Positions 43,179-56,700 of a stretch of DNA of 64,000 nt are shown piece by piece; position 1 is the stretch's first letter; the number at the start of each line of letters is the position of its first letter. The DNA is from Bostrychus sinensis (Eukaryota; Chordata; Actinopteri; Gobiiformes; Eleotridae): the NCBI GenBank assembly GCA_020698575.1, contig CM036247.1, positions 4,179,239 through 4,243,238 on the forward strand. The letters run 5' to 3'. Both the position numbers and the translations under genes were made by a program. The notes below the pieces were generated by a model. That model ran no database searches and had not been told where the DNA came from. It worked only from the letters and a program-made list of their open reading frames with translations.

Positions 43179-43807
43179 CAGTGGTTCTCAAACTGCGGTG
43201 CTGCTGCTGCATAAAACAGATCATTACAGACTGGTTAAGTTCAGGATTAGTCCTGGGTTAAATCCTGCTTTTGTCCTGTTAGTCCTGCTCTGGTTAGTCA
43301 GGGTTTAGGTCTGGTTTAGTCCCAGTCCCTCACGTTCCATGAGTTTTCCTAAAAGTGTGTTATACATAATCTCGTGTGTTATGGAAATATGAGTGGTTTT
43401 ATCAGCTGGGAGGTCATTCCACAGTGACCTCATGGCTGTTCTAGGAAGTACTGCATTGTTGGCGTTTTTTAATATTGCATCTAAATTGTTTGTTTGCTAC
43501 GGAAGCATAATCATTCAGATAAATCTAAAACTCTGAATATCTCAGATAATATATAATATATACTCATGATAATCTTTGGTCATATTGCCCACCTTTAGTT
43601 ATGTTGTCAATATAACGAAGGAAAAATAACTAACATTTTGATGTAATGGTAATGTACTCCTTTTACATGCCATTTAGAAAAAGACCAAATATTTCCAGTA
43701 AAAGGCTTGAGTTAGTCCTGATTGAGGCCCATTTTAGTCAAAGATGGTACTTGCAAATCCAAATATTTCTGAGATGGTACTTGGTGTAAAAAGTTTGAGA
43801 ACCACTG
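43179..43807 (+). mobile_element. hAT-like element, best-preserved carrier of the 11-bp unit
   Basis: Terminal inverted repeats CAGTGGTTCTCAAACT (left) and AGTTTGAGAACCACTG (right). Flanks CTTTAAAG and CCTTAAAA match at 6 of 8 positions, consistent with an 8-bp hAT target duplication. A short array of TTTAGTCCTGG-type units lies at about 43235-43325, and 'gatggtacttg' occurs twice near the right end. No transposase. This copy links the minisatellite to the element family. Confidence 0.78.
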
Positions 43808-44104
43808 CCTTAAAACCCTCCTGGGTCTAAACACAGATCTGGAGCCACACCAACATTAATCTGAGTTCAGGCAAATAAACTCACCTCAGTGAAGCTTTTT
43901 GTCTCACTTGACACTTGGCTGTTTATCACAAAAACAAAACAGGCTTTGTCTATTGTTGTAAAGAAAGCGTTCCTTCATATTTGTGATGGTAATGCGTTCC
44001 CTACAGTAGGCAACTCTGAGCACACTCCCAGGTCGGAGGAGCAGACAGGAGCAATGACTTTGTGTTCTGTACATCCACCAATGTGTCCAGTGAAAACTGA
44101 CTTT

Positions 44105-44195
44105 AGCTTCTACAACTTCCAAAACTCCTCTCAGTGCAAGTGGGGGTTCCAAAGAAGAGGCCAGGTCGAAACTCCTCTCAGTACAAGTGTAGTAC
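44105..44195 (+). repeat. isolated pair of array-spacer units
   Basis: Two tandem copies of 'aactcctctcagtgcaagt' (near 44122 and 44170), the spacer that punctuates arrays B and C, here separated by a single 'gccaggtcg'-type unit. It shows the higher-order unit outside the big arrays. Confidence 0.7.
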
Positions 44196-44289
44196 AATGG
44201 CAGAACTTGGCACTGCCGAGTACAAACTCCCAGATGAAGCAGTAGTGGACCTTCTCCAAACTGAGTGTGCTGACAAATATGTACTGTAA

Positions 44290-45130
44290 CGATGCACTGA
44301 AGTCACGATTCGATTCGATTCACGATTTTATGTTCACAATTACGATTTTTTACTTTTTTTTTTTGCAGACTGCAGTATAATTATTATATAATGTTTTTTT
44401 TTTTACATAGTCTATTTGTGTTTCCTTCTTAGTAACAGAAACTGAATAAAAAAGTACATATTAAAACAATAACATAGGGTCAAAATCACAAATATATAAA
44501 ATTTGTTAGTGACTTTTATTAACATTTTTCTATTATCCTCCAAAAACAGACACTATAGTAGCAAGTAATACATAGAGAAGCAGCTTATCATGAATCCACG
44601 CCTCAGTAATTTATAATGGGCCTAATATGAGTCAAGTCTTATAAAAATATCAGTGAGGAAAGACTTATCCTCAGTAAAGACTGATCTCTATGGAAACACT
44701 CCGGGGGAGGGGCCACTGAAACTTCAGATAAACTTTAGGCTGTTGTTAGCCACTTAGCTTTCCATTAGCTCGTTGCTAACAACAAGCTACTTTCTGAACG
44801 ATGGCAAACGGAGCAAACAGGAGCTGCCTGAGTAAAACCTTCAGAGGAGTCTCTCCTGCCGTCCGCCCTGGGCTCAGAGTAATGAAACTCTTGTGCAATT
44901 TTTTCACGTTTCCAGCACGTCATGATTTTACGAGTCCTGTAAACTAAAACTTGATATAAATTAATGTTTTTATTCAGTAAAAAGGCCAGGTAATGATGTC
45001 TAACTCCAAACATGTGAGCCAGATTACGCACATTATACTTTGGTGGCCTGTATGCAATTTTAAAGGGACATCGCCATTAATTTTTTCCCCCCACCGATTC
45101 AAAATTTCTCTTTTGCATCGATTTTTAGCC
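44290..45130. mobile_element. possible MITE with 'cgatgcac…cgattcgatt' ends
   Basis: Left 'cgatgcactgaagtcacgat' with repeated 'cgattcgattcacgatt'. Right 'accgattcaaaatttctc' and 'ttttgcatcgattttt'. Ends are imperfectly inverted. Family unknown; no transposase. Confidence 0.4.
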
Positions 45131-47770
45131 AATTTATGAAGACTTGTTACATTCCTGCTACTGAACCATTCCTTTATATAAATATCTTTATTTAACTCTT
45201 AAAATTACACTACAAAGACCTCACCGTCGGCAACTTTGTCCGACATTTTTTTTGCTGTATTGTTTATAAAATCCATGGGGTGGTTTAGTGGCATTAAATG
45301 CTCTTTTCTGCTTAAACCTGGTAGGAGCTGAAGAACATGACAACACTTCCTGTGCAATGTGAAAGTAAATCCACCAATCGCTGCATTTCTGTCAGTAATA
45401 ATCTCTTAAAACAGTGACTGCCGCTCACTGGATATTTTCTGTTTTTGGGCCCATTCCCTGTAGAGATGGTTGTGTGTGAAAATCCCAGTAGACCAGCAGA
45501 AATACTCAGACCAGCGCGCGCGTGTGTGTGTGTAATGGTTACATTTACTCGAGTAACTTTTTGAATAAATTGTACTTCGAAGACCTGTCTAAGGACTAAA
45601 TGCACTGAGCTGCTGCTTTCTGATTGGCTGATTAGAGTTTTGCATTTCTGAGCCTTCCCTCATAATGTGACTGGTGTCTAGTATCTCAAATATGACACAG
45701 ACTGGGGTATAAATTGCTTCCGTTAAAAGCTCTTTCTCCCCCTTGACTCTTCAGACCATTTTTTTTTTTTTTAATATTTCTGACTTTGTTCCCTTTTAAC
45801 CAATAGAAAGCCTTTTTTTTTTTTTTTTGGTCGTCCCAATCAAATTAGTAGCCTACCAAACAATAAGAAATCCAATATATATTTGAGATTATTATATACA
45901 TGAAATTAACTTTGTCAGTGTTAACAGCAAAACTATGAACCACAAAATCGTGGATTATTTACTTAAATATAGCTATTGGTGGATTTACTTTATTAGAATG
46001 TAAGAAATGTGTCAGTATTGCGCATAGGAAGCACTTTTATCTGGATGTAGGGTATGTAGATGTATTTACTGTGGCACTTTGAGAGAAAGAAGGGATTTTA
46101 TTAAGGGATTCTATTTTAATTATGGAGTTGTATAAATTATAAGAAATAGGGTTCAAGTGTTATTTATGAAATTTGCTGAGATTATTGTAGCTGTTACATT
46201 GGAAGATGAGTGAATGTGTGTATGCCTTTGTGTAAAATTTTGTTTTATTTCTCTCTGTCTGAAACTAAGCTTGATTTGTATATGATATGCAATAGTAAAA
46301 TTTTATGTTTTCTACTTTATTAATAAAGAAGAAAATATCCAGAATTAACCCTTTTTTTGTGTAGTCTTTCTACCAACACAGCACAAAGTTAAGTTACACT
46401 GACTCCCTATATTTTGGCCTGTTAATTTTTTGCTATCCAGTTACATTCGGGAGTCATTTAGTCTGTGTCCATTTGTTCTGCTCCAGCGGTTCTCAAGCTG
46501 TGGTACGGTCCACTTGGAGAGTCCCTCATGTTTCTGAACCTCAAATGAGTTTGTCCCATGTGTAATTTGGAAGCTTTACTGCTGGGACTCAGGAATACAG
46601 CCACAAAGAGTCACGAGCCAGTGCACTGTAATAAATGGAAAGGGTTGTGTCAGGAAGGGCATCCAGAGTACAGTTTATACCAAATCAATGAGTGCATAAA
46701 GGTTCACTAGGAGGCAGAGCACATCTGTTTCCTGCCCCCTCAACAACAGTATCATTTATTAGCTTTTTTTAAGAGTGTAAACATGGTGTCACGCTGCTGT
46801 TGCTCCGTCAATGCTTTTTAATTTGATTTTATTGTATGGCAATGGCAGGCTTACAAAACAATAATAAAAATCCATAGGAAGTCCAAGCCACATGCGCTTC
46901 TAATGAAATAATAAGGCAGGAAATTAAATAAAGGAGGCCCAAGAATAGCAGCAGGCTTATTGCAGACAGAACACTGGCTCATAACTCTGTGCGGTTGGAT
47001 TTATTGCAGAAATTGAAAATGAAATTGAAGGGGGATTTGAAAAAGTTGTGTTTTAATCAAAGTTCAAAATTTGAGACATACCATAGAGCTTTAATCCAAA
47101 TGTAGGGGGCGCTCCGTTGAGAAAAATGTGACCAAAACAGAGAAGAAACGAGCAAAATTGCATGCTTCAGCTTTAAACACTTTATCAACACGTATCCTTG
47201 GTATTTAAAAACAAGTTTGAGACGATTTACAAAATATTTACAAAGATTTATTCATTTTCCTTTTATTTCACAACAAACAAAGCCATGATATCATTATTCA
47301 GTGTCTTTTACACAACGAATAGATGGTAAATACTCAGTAATACCTACTTTAAGAACAAAGTTTCCTCATTTTACTGTGTGTTCAGACAGTGGAGTACCCC
47401 AGGGTTCTATACTCACTCCACTTGACTTTTGACAAAAACAAATTTTAAAAAAAATCTTGTTGACCTTATTATTTACATAAGACAAATAGAGAAGGCAAGA
47501 AAAATATTACGGCATATATAGCAAGGGCTGTCAAGCTTTCCCTTTTAAATGTATGGACAAATAGAATTTTTGTACCTGCATGTAAATGTGTTGAATGAAG
47601 TCAATATTCTGTGTTATTTACTTTTCTTACTGCTGCGGTTTTAGGCTAGTGCTGTATTTAAAAAAAAAAAGTTAAAACTCCTACTTACATGTAAATAAAT
47701 GTTAAATGCCAAAAGTTTTAGGAATAACATTTGTACATTTGTATAAATCCAGAAAATGTGGTGTACACAT
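45131..47770. other. intergenic and probable 3'-UTR of the collagen gene
   Basis: A (GT)n run near 45520, two poly-T tracts near 45760 and 45812, a hAT-like start near 46485 ('gcggttctcaagctgtggta') and a LINE-tail remnant near 46650. The part directly left of 47771 should be the 3' untranslated region of the minus-strand collagen gene. No gene seen. Confidence 0.4.
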
Positions 47771-50700
47771 TTAGATTTTGGAGGCTGTCGGTCCTTTGAC
47801 AAGCCCCTGTTCTTTCCGCATCACCGGGGCGTAGATGCTGCAGTCCCGGGCCTCACAGAATCCAGGGACTCCGGCGACTCCCAGCATCCCAGTAACCCCC
47901 ACCGGCCCTGGGTAACCTCTGGGACCGCGGGGGCCCTCCATGCCCTCTTTAGGCTCCGCTGCGTAACCAGGTTCACCTGTGGAGGAGGTGGGGAAGGTTT
48001 GTTGAGGTCTAAAAAGTGCCAAAACTCTTATTCGCTACATGTTCTTTGATCGATTCAGACATCTAACTGGTGTTCTGTCTAACTATTGAGTCCACAGTGC
48101 TCTGCTCAGACCTCAGGCTACTCTTTGGCCATAAACACACAGCGGATTTGGCTGTGGCACGTGGATCGGGAGCACGTTTTCACTTTGACGCCCATGTTAG
48201 CAGACAGGAGCGTGCACACTGCCTGCAGGAGGATCCACTGTCAGTTTTAAAATATAAAAGAGGCCGATGGTTTTACGCTCACAGCTCACGCAGGGAAGCA
48301 AATTTCAGCTTCTTGCTCTGGACCTCAGCAACTCACTGCCCTGGTTATAGAATTTAGAAATGGATGGACTATTAGGGCTGGGTACCTTTAAATGATATCT
48401 TTGTGGTATCGAAAGAAAAGTTACCATACTACTGGTATTGAAAAAATACATTTTATTCAATACCTGGTGGGACCTTTAATGTTCCTTTGCATGAATCAAA
48501 TAAATAACAGAATAAATCATACAAACTACTGGTTTTAACTTGCGGCTAAAAAAATTTCTCCCAAAATTGGTCTTTTACTGAATATTATTGTGTTTTATGA
48601 TTGGAGAAGATGAATTAGCTCACCATAGGTATCAGAAAAAGTATCGCTGAGGTGCCGGTATCAAAAACTAGGTATTTAATTAAACAAAACAGTTAAGAGG
48701 AAAGCAGCCTACAAAGAAACTTACTGAAACAAAGAAGCTTACCGCAAAGAAACATGCGCTTGGACAAACACAACCAACAAGTTTAGCCAGCAACGTGATG
48801 TTAATTAATAGGGATGTGACAAGATCTCGCGGTCTCATGATCTAACACAAACAAAATGTCACAGGATTCTCGTGACAGTAAAAACCAGTCTTGTGATCTC
48901 AGCAGAGTTTGTGGCATGACATGTGGCAGTATACATGTTCTGCTGTTGCATATTATTCAAATAACAGACGTAAATACCAGTCAGTACAAGTTGATTTTAT
49001 AAAATGCACCTAGTTTTGCATTTTATGATTTTCAGGTAAATAAATCACAGTTTTTGTTTGTGTAAAAACATATTTCAATAGTCTAAAAATCTCATTCTCG
49101 TTAACCCAGCCACGTGTCTTGTCTCATCTTGTGGGATTTGTTTCTCGTTACACTGCTACTGATTATGTCATTGCTGGTCCAACTTTTTGTAAAACATGAC
49201 ATGGTAGAGCAGTTCAAGGCACCTCTCTGACCTTAATCGCATCTTTGGGGCGACAACTGTTTACATTAAAATCAAATAATTTAGTTTATTGAATCGATTA
49301 CCTCTGGATCCTTGAGGTCCGTCTGGTCCCTTGAGGCCTTCTCCTGGTTCACCGACCGCTCCTTTAGTTCCTTTTTGTCCTGGACACAAAATGTCATGTC
49401 AATATTTCAATCCATCACTATTATGGAGTTGTGTAAATAAAAATGCAGCTGTTTTGAGACGTACCACCTCCTCCCTGTGCCCCCTTCTGTCCTTCCAAAC
49501 CTCGGTCGCCCTGAGGTCCTCTGGCTCCTTTGGCTCCAGCTTTTCCAGGTTTACCCTAAATAAACAAACAAAAATATCAAAGTTTCTGATGTTATTAATA
49601 TATTTAATAGCCCACAGTGTGTTACCTGTTTGCCGATGGGCCCCGCGGGTCCAGTGGCTCCTGGGGGCCCGATGAGTGTGCGGTTGTTGATGGGACAGCC
49701 CTGAGTGCACTTGCCCCTGATGGCTGAGGCGTACTGAGAGATCTGAGCTGTGACCACGCTTTTGCAGAGCTGAAGGATCTGCTCATCTGTCAGACCCGGA
49801 CCCTGGATTTAACACAACACAGAGATCAGAGAGACCAGGACTAAACCAGGACTAAGCCAGGACTAAACCAGGACTAAACCAGGTCTAAACCAGGACTAAA
49901 CCAGGACTAAACCAGGACTAAACCAGGACTAAACCAAGTCTAAACCAGGACTAAACCAGGACTAAACAGACTAACCAGGACTAAACCAGGACTAAACCAA
50001 GTCTAAACCAGGACTAAACCAGGACTAAACCAGGACTAAACCAGGGCTAAACCAGGACTAAACCAGGACTAAACCAGGGCTAAACCAGGACTAAACCAGG
50101 TCTAAACCAGGTCTAAACCAGGACTAAACCAGGACTAAACCAGGACTAAACCAGGACTAAACCAAGTCTAAACCAGGACTAAACCAGGACTAAACCAGGA
50201 CTAAACCAGGACTAAACCAAGTCTAAACCAGGACTAAACCAGGACTAAACCAGGACTAAACCAGGGCTAAACCAGGACTAAACCAGGACTAAACCAGGGC
50301 TAAACCAGGACTAAACCAGGACTAAACCAGGACTAAACCAGGACTAAAGCAGGACTAAACCAGGTCTAAACCAGGACTAAACCAGGACTAAGCCAAGACT
50401 AAGCCAGGACTAAACCAGGACTAAACCAGGTCTAAACCAGGTCTAAACCAGGACTAAACCAGGACTAAACCAGGACTAAACCAGGACTAAACCAGGACTA
50501 AACCAGGTCTAAACCAGGTCTAAACCAGGACTAAACCAGGACTAAACCAGGACTAAACCAGGACTAAACCAAGTCTAAACCAGGACTAAACCAGGACTAA
50601 ACCAGGACTAAACCAGGACTAAACCAAGTCTAAACCAGGACTAAACCAGGACTAAACCAGGACTAAACCAGGGCTAAACCAGGACTAAACCAGGACTAAA

Positions 50701-53700
50701 CCAGGGCTAAACCAGGACTAAACCAAAACTAAACCAGGACTAAACCAGGACTAAACCAGGACTAAACCAGGACTAAACCAGGGCTAAACCAGGACTAAAC
50801 CAGGACTAAACCAGGACTAAACCAGGACTAAAGCAGGACTAAACCAGGTCTAAACCAGGACTAAACCAGGACTAAGCCAAGACTAAGCCAGGACTAAACC
50901 AGGACTAAACCAGGTCTAAACCAGGTCTAAACCAGGACTAAACCAGGACTAAACCAGGGCTAAACCAGGACTAAACCAGGACTAAACCGGGTCTAAACCA
51001 GGGCTAAACCAGGACTAAACCAGAGCTAAACCAGGTCTAAACCAGGACTAAACCAGGGCTAAACCAGGACTAAACCAGGTCTAAACCAAGTCTAAACCAG
51101 GCCTAAACCAGGCCTAAACCAGAGCTAAACCAGGACTAAACCAGGACTAAGCCAATACTAAGCCAGGACTAAACCAGGGCTAAACCAGGGCTAAACCAGG
51201 ACTAAACCAGGACTAAACCAGGACTAAACCAGGACTAAACCAGGGCTAAACCAGGACTAAACCAGGACTAAACCAGAACTAAACCAGGACTAAACCAGGG
51301 CTAAACCAGGACTAAAGCAGGACTAAACCAGGTCTAAACCAGGACTAAACCAGGACTAAGCCAAGACTAAGCCAGGACTAAACCAGGACTAAACCAGGTC
51401 TAAACCAGGTCTAAACCAGGACTAAACCGGGACTAAACCGGGACTAAACCGGGTCTAAACCAGGGCTAAACCAGGACTAAACCAGAGCTAAACCAGGTCT
51501 AAACCAGGACTAAACCAGGGCTAAACCAGGACTAAACCAGGTCTAAACCAAGTCTAAACCAGGCCTAAACCAGGCCTAAACCAGAGCTAAACCAGGACTA
51601 AACCAGGACTAAACCAGGGCTAAACCAGGACTAAACCAGGACTAAACCAGAGCTAAACCAGGACTAAACCAGGACTAAACCAGGTCTAAACCAGGACTAA
51701 ACCAGGACTAAGCCAAGACTAAGCCAGGACTAAACCAGGACTAAACCAGGTCTAAACCAAGTCTAAACCAGGACTAAACCAGGTCTAAACCAGGACTAAA
51801 CCAGGACTAAACCAGGACTAAACCAGGACTAAACCAGGTCTAAACCAGGACTAAACCAGGACTAAGCCAAGACTAAGCCAGGACTAAACCAGGTCTAAAC
51901 CAAGTCTAAAACAGGACTAAACCAGGTCTAAACCAGGACTAAACCAGGACTAAACCAGGACTAAACCAGGGCTAAACCAGGACTAAACCAGGACTAAACC
52001 GGGTCTAAACCAGGCTAAACCAGGACTAAACCAGGACTAAACCAGAGCTAAACCAGGTCTAAACCAGGACTAAACCAGGGCTAAACCAGGACTAAACCAG
52101 GTCTAAACCAAGTCTAAACCAGCCTAAACAGGCCTAAACCAGAGCTAAACCAGGACTAAACCAGGACTAAGCCAAGACTAAGCCAGGACTAAACCAGGAC
52201 TAAACCAGGGCTAAACCAGGACTAAACCAGGACTAAAACCAGAGCTAAACCAGGACTAAACCAGGGCTAAATCAGGACTAAACCAGGTCTAAACCAAGTC
52301 TAAACCAGGACTAAACAGGACTAAACCAGAGCTAAACCAGGACTAAACCAGGACTAAACCAGGTCTAAACCAGGACTAAACCAGGACAAACCAGAGCTAA
52401 ACCAGGACTAAACCAGGACTAAACCAGGACTGAACCAGGTCTAAACCAAGTCTAAAACCAGCCTAAACCAGGTCTAAACCAGAGCTAAACCAGGACTAAA
52501 CCAGGACTAAGCCAAGACTAAGCCAGGACTAAACCAGGACTAAACCAGGACTAAGCCAAGACTAAGCCAGGACTAAACCAGGACTAAACCAGGACTAAAC
52601 CAGGACTAAACCAGGACTAAACCAGAGCTAGACCAGGTCAAAATCAGAGCTAAACCAGGTCGAAATCAGAACTAAATTAGGTCGAAATCAGAGCTAAACC
52701 AGATCGAAATCAGAGCTAAATCAGGTCTAAACCCCCTTGCTGAGTTGGAGGATCTGCTCATCTGTCAGACCCGGACCTTGAATAGAATGCAGCACAGAGC
52801 AATCAGAGAGACCAGGACTAAACCAGGTCTAAAGGGCCTGTACTACGAAGGTGGCTGGACATAGCCAGGCTTTATGTGAGCTCGCTTCTCAAAGCCTGGA
52901 CCTCAGCTCTGAGATAACGAGGATCACGGAGGTGGCTCTCAGCAGAATTTGTGAAGCCAGGGTTTGATCTTCGTCTTCGTCTGTGTGCTCCAGGGAAAGG
53001 GGGCGTGTCAGATAAAAAGATACAACAAGCTGAAAGTCTAACAAAAGCCCATTAGAGTCACATGCAGCAGAAAATGAGGCAATGTTGTTATTTCAGCTTC
53101 ATTAATAAATGTGATATGAATGTGATAATGTCTAAACTAACAGGTGCGCAGTATAATCCCTCTACCAAATACTAAATATGATTATATAATACTTGAATAT
53201 AACACAGATATAGCTCACAGAACAAACTGTTGATCATTATAGTTCTGCATGAACATTAAACACTGGCTGCCTGTGCGCGAGGCTGCAGTGAGAGCATGGA
53301 GAGGTTTTTGTGAGGCCCTGAGTGGAGTGGTGCTAACTGAAAGGGACAAGTACGAGCGTGACATTGTAGATGGGCTTTTTCACTAACTTTAAACCTCTGT
53401 CTACTCGCTTGTATTCTGAAGAGACCAAATACAATAAAAAAGTGTTCAACTCAGAGTTTAGTCACTCCTCAAACTCAGAATGAAGCGCTGGTCAATAAAA
53501 TGTCCAGGAAAATGTGAAGGAGCAGATCAAAGCCCAAACTCGTGAATAAAACCTGCTGAGGTCCAGCTTAGCTCTGCTGTGTTTGTTTCCACAGAGATCT
53601 AACCCAGGCTGAGAAGTGAGCCTCCTTCGTGACACCAGTAATCCTGGGTTTATTAAGCGAGCTTAACCAGAAATCTGGCTTCCTAGTACAGCCATCAGGT

Positions 53701-56700
53701 CATCACTGAACTCTAATCACAACACGACACAGGAATCTTCAACATCTACAGACATGATCAAATGGATGATCAAATGGATAAAATGTGGCAGCTACAGAGG
53801 AGCGGAGGGAGGCTTTTACTCAAATACATGCATTAACGTCAGTGATGAACCCTCGAGGGGATTTTGGCAGATCCTCAAATTAAACAAATAAAAACACTGT
53901 ATTATAGTGGGTCGATAACCATCTCTGTTTCTCCCACAGGTGCAGGGAACAAAAAAATTCAGCCACTCAGATCAGTTCTATCTAGGCAGACGTTAGAGTG
54001 TAAATTTCTGACTTCTGTTAAACCAGAGAGAGCGCGTGAAAACCAATCAGCGACGAGTATTTAGGGAGATCTGATTGGACTATAATCATCTTAAATATCT
54101 TTGCTGTTGCTAACCTGAGCTCCTGGCCCTCCCTTTGGCCCCGGTTTGCCTGTAGTGCCGGTGTCTCCGATGGGGCCCCGGTCCCCTCTAGATCCTGGGA
54201 TTCCTGGAGGTCCGACCGGTCCTGGAGATCCCCCTGGACCTGCCAAACCTTTAGGACCACGCTGAGAGAAGAAAAAAAGACACCAACACACACAGAACTG
54301 CTTCAGGACCAACCACAAATGAAAAACAGTCAACCAATCAGAGACAGAGCAGAGCATAAAGCCCGCCCCTTTTTAGATACACACTTGTGATTGGTTAAGA
54401 GTGATTTTGGTGGGAACAGGTTTGTAAGGGAGGGGATCAGACCTGCTTCACTGAAAAAAAGATGGGAACATGACTAATGAGAAAATTAAACTTATTAAAC
54501 ACATTTGTACTCTGGATACACACAAAAAGGAATAATTTCTTCCATGATTTAGACATTTCCTTAAATTTTATAAAAATGGCTATAAAGCAGTCAAGACCTA
54601 AACCCTCTATTGGCAGCTAAAGAATATGAAATGCAAATACCATATTTTCTGAACTATAAGTCACACTTTTTTCCATCGTCTGGCTAGAGGTGCGACGTCT
54701 ACTCAGGTGTGACTTATATATTAAAATATTTCAGGTGTTGGTTAGAGGGCGCTCTAGGCTTGTGTACCAGCATCTGCTGCACCTGTACCACTGACAATTT
54801 AAAATGTAAACATTACCACTAACAACTTAGGCTATAAAGACAACTGAGAAAGAGCGGAATAATTGGAAATGGAACTGATGCTGAGTCTGACGACAGCCAC
54901 GCAGAGGAGGAAGCGGCGCTTCGTCTACCTCCGGAGTTGGCGGAGTTGTCAGAAGCAACACCGAGGATGAAGAATTTAAAGGATTTAGCGATTAGGAGTG
55001 AGATGGTGAGTTTGGTGAACTTGTTATATTATGTTCTTTATGCTATAGTTATGTGAATAACTGTTAATATATTACGTTAACATACGAGACACCTATTCAG
55101 TTCGTTGTTTATGCTTCATGTAGCTGAATAACCATCAATGTGTTACGTTAGCAAACCGCACACCTATTCAGCCTGTTGTTCTCTATTCTATTATTACTAT
55201 AACTTGCCTTTCAACATGAAATGTCTGTTCTTGGTGTGGGATTTGTAAAATAAATTTCCCCCAAAAAATGCGACTTATATATGTTTTTTTCTTCTTCATT
55301 ATGCATTGCATTATGCATTTCTGGCTCGTGCACATTATACTCCGGAGCAACCTATAGTCCGGAAAATATGGTAAGCCAGAATAACAAGAGTGAGTTCATC
55401 CTAAAGCTAACTCTCCTAACCTCTTTCTTAAAGGTCTTTCTGAAACAGTGTGTGACTCCTTTGCATTAGTATTTCAGGTTTTATCACTTAAAATAATGTA
55501 TCTGTGGAAAACCTCTACTGTTATGGAGCTGTTACAGAGAACGCTTGGATTAGCCGTCTGTCGCTCTCTGCTGGCAATGGTGGGGACTGGACAGAGCATA
55601 AAATGGCTAATTAGCACATGGCTGTTAGCAACATGATGCTAACAGATTGATTTTTGAGCTGATGCTTCGTAGTGACGGAGGTTTAAGGCTGAAATGATCA
55701 GAACAAGTCCGGTGATGTTGTCTGGGCTTTTGGTTTCATGTGTCTATGTAGAGCTGTGAGACCGAGCGTTTTTAGGTCTGGAGAAGGGCAGTGCCTCAGC
55801 ATACAGGATTACACAAACAGAATACTACTGCAGCTCTGTTTTTGAGGAGGAGACTACATTAGAACATGGTTAAAGAGAGGAAAAGTTGGATTTAGCAGAA
55901 ATAAGCAGCTTTAATAACACATGAGAGAATGTGACAGAGAAGTAATGCTGTGTTATGAAAAGAAAACCACTTTGTTCCTGATTCCTTTCACAGATAAACA
56001 GGTTAGTCCACTGGCTTCATGTTGCCTAAAACAGAGCCTACTTAATTCTTCTGTATTTGCTAAACTGGCTAATGTCCTCGGCACTGATTGTCAGTTACAA
56101 AAACCATCTTGATCATCCATAATTAGCAATATTTGGGGCTAATGCTAATTAATGGAAAAATGTATTGTGGTCTGTTTAGCGTATGGCAGTGGTTCCCAAA
56201 GTGGGGTCCGGGGTCCCCTGGTGGGCCGCAAAGGCACTGCAGGGGGGCTCCCAGAGTTCATCTAAATTAAAAAATTTAGTTTGAAATTAATGATGAAGCA
56301 GAATTTTTAGCCATCAGTCTGTGATTTTGGTTGTATTATTTGTAGTTGTATTCAAAGTATTTTTGTACTATTATTTGTAGTATCTATAGTAGTGTCTGTA
56401 ATATTTTTGTAGTACTTCTGTTGTTTGTATTTGAAGCATTTGCACTATTATTTGTAGTTGTATCAGAGTATTTTTGTACTATTATTTCTAGCAGTTGTAG
56501 CAGTGTTTGTAGTATTTTTGTATTATCTGAATTAATTTTGTAGTGTTATTTGTAGTATTTTGGTAGTATTATATTTGTAATTGTAGTCATAGTTTTTGTA
56601 TTATTTGTAGTATTTTTGTAGTACTTCTGTTGTTTGTATTTGAAGCATTTGTACTATTATTTGTAGTTGTATTCAAAGTATTTCTGTACTATTATTTCTA

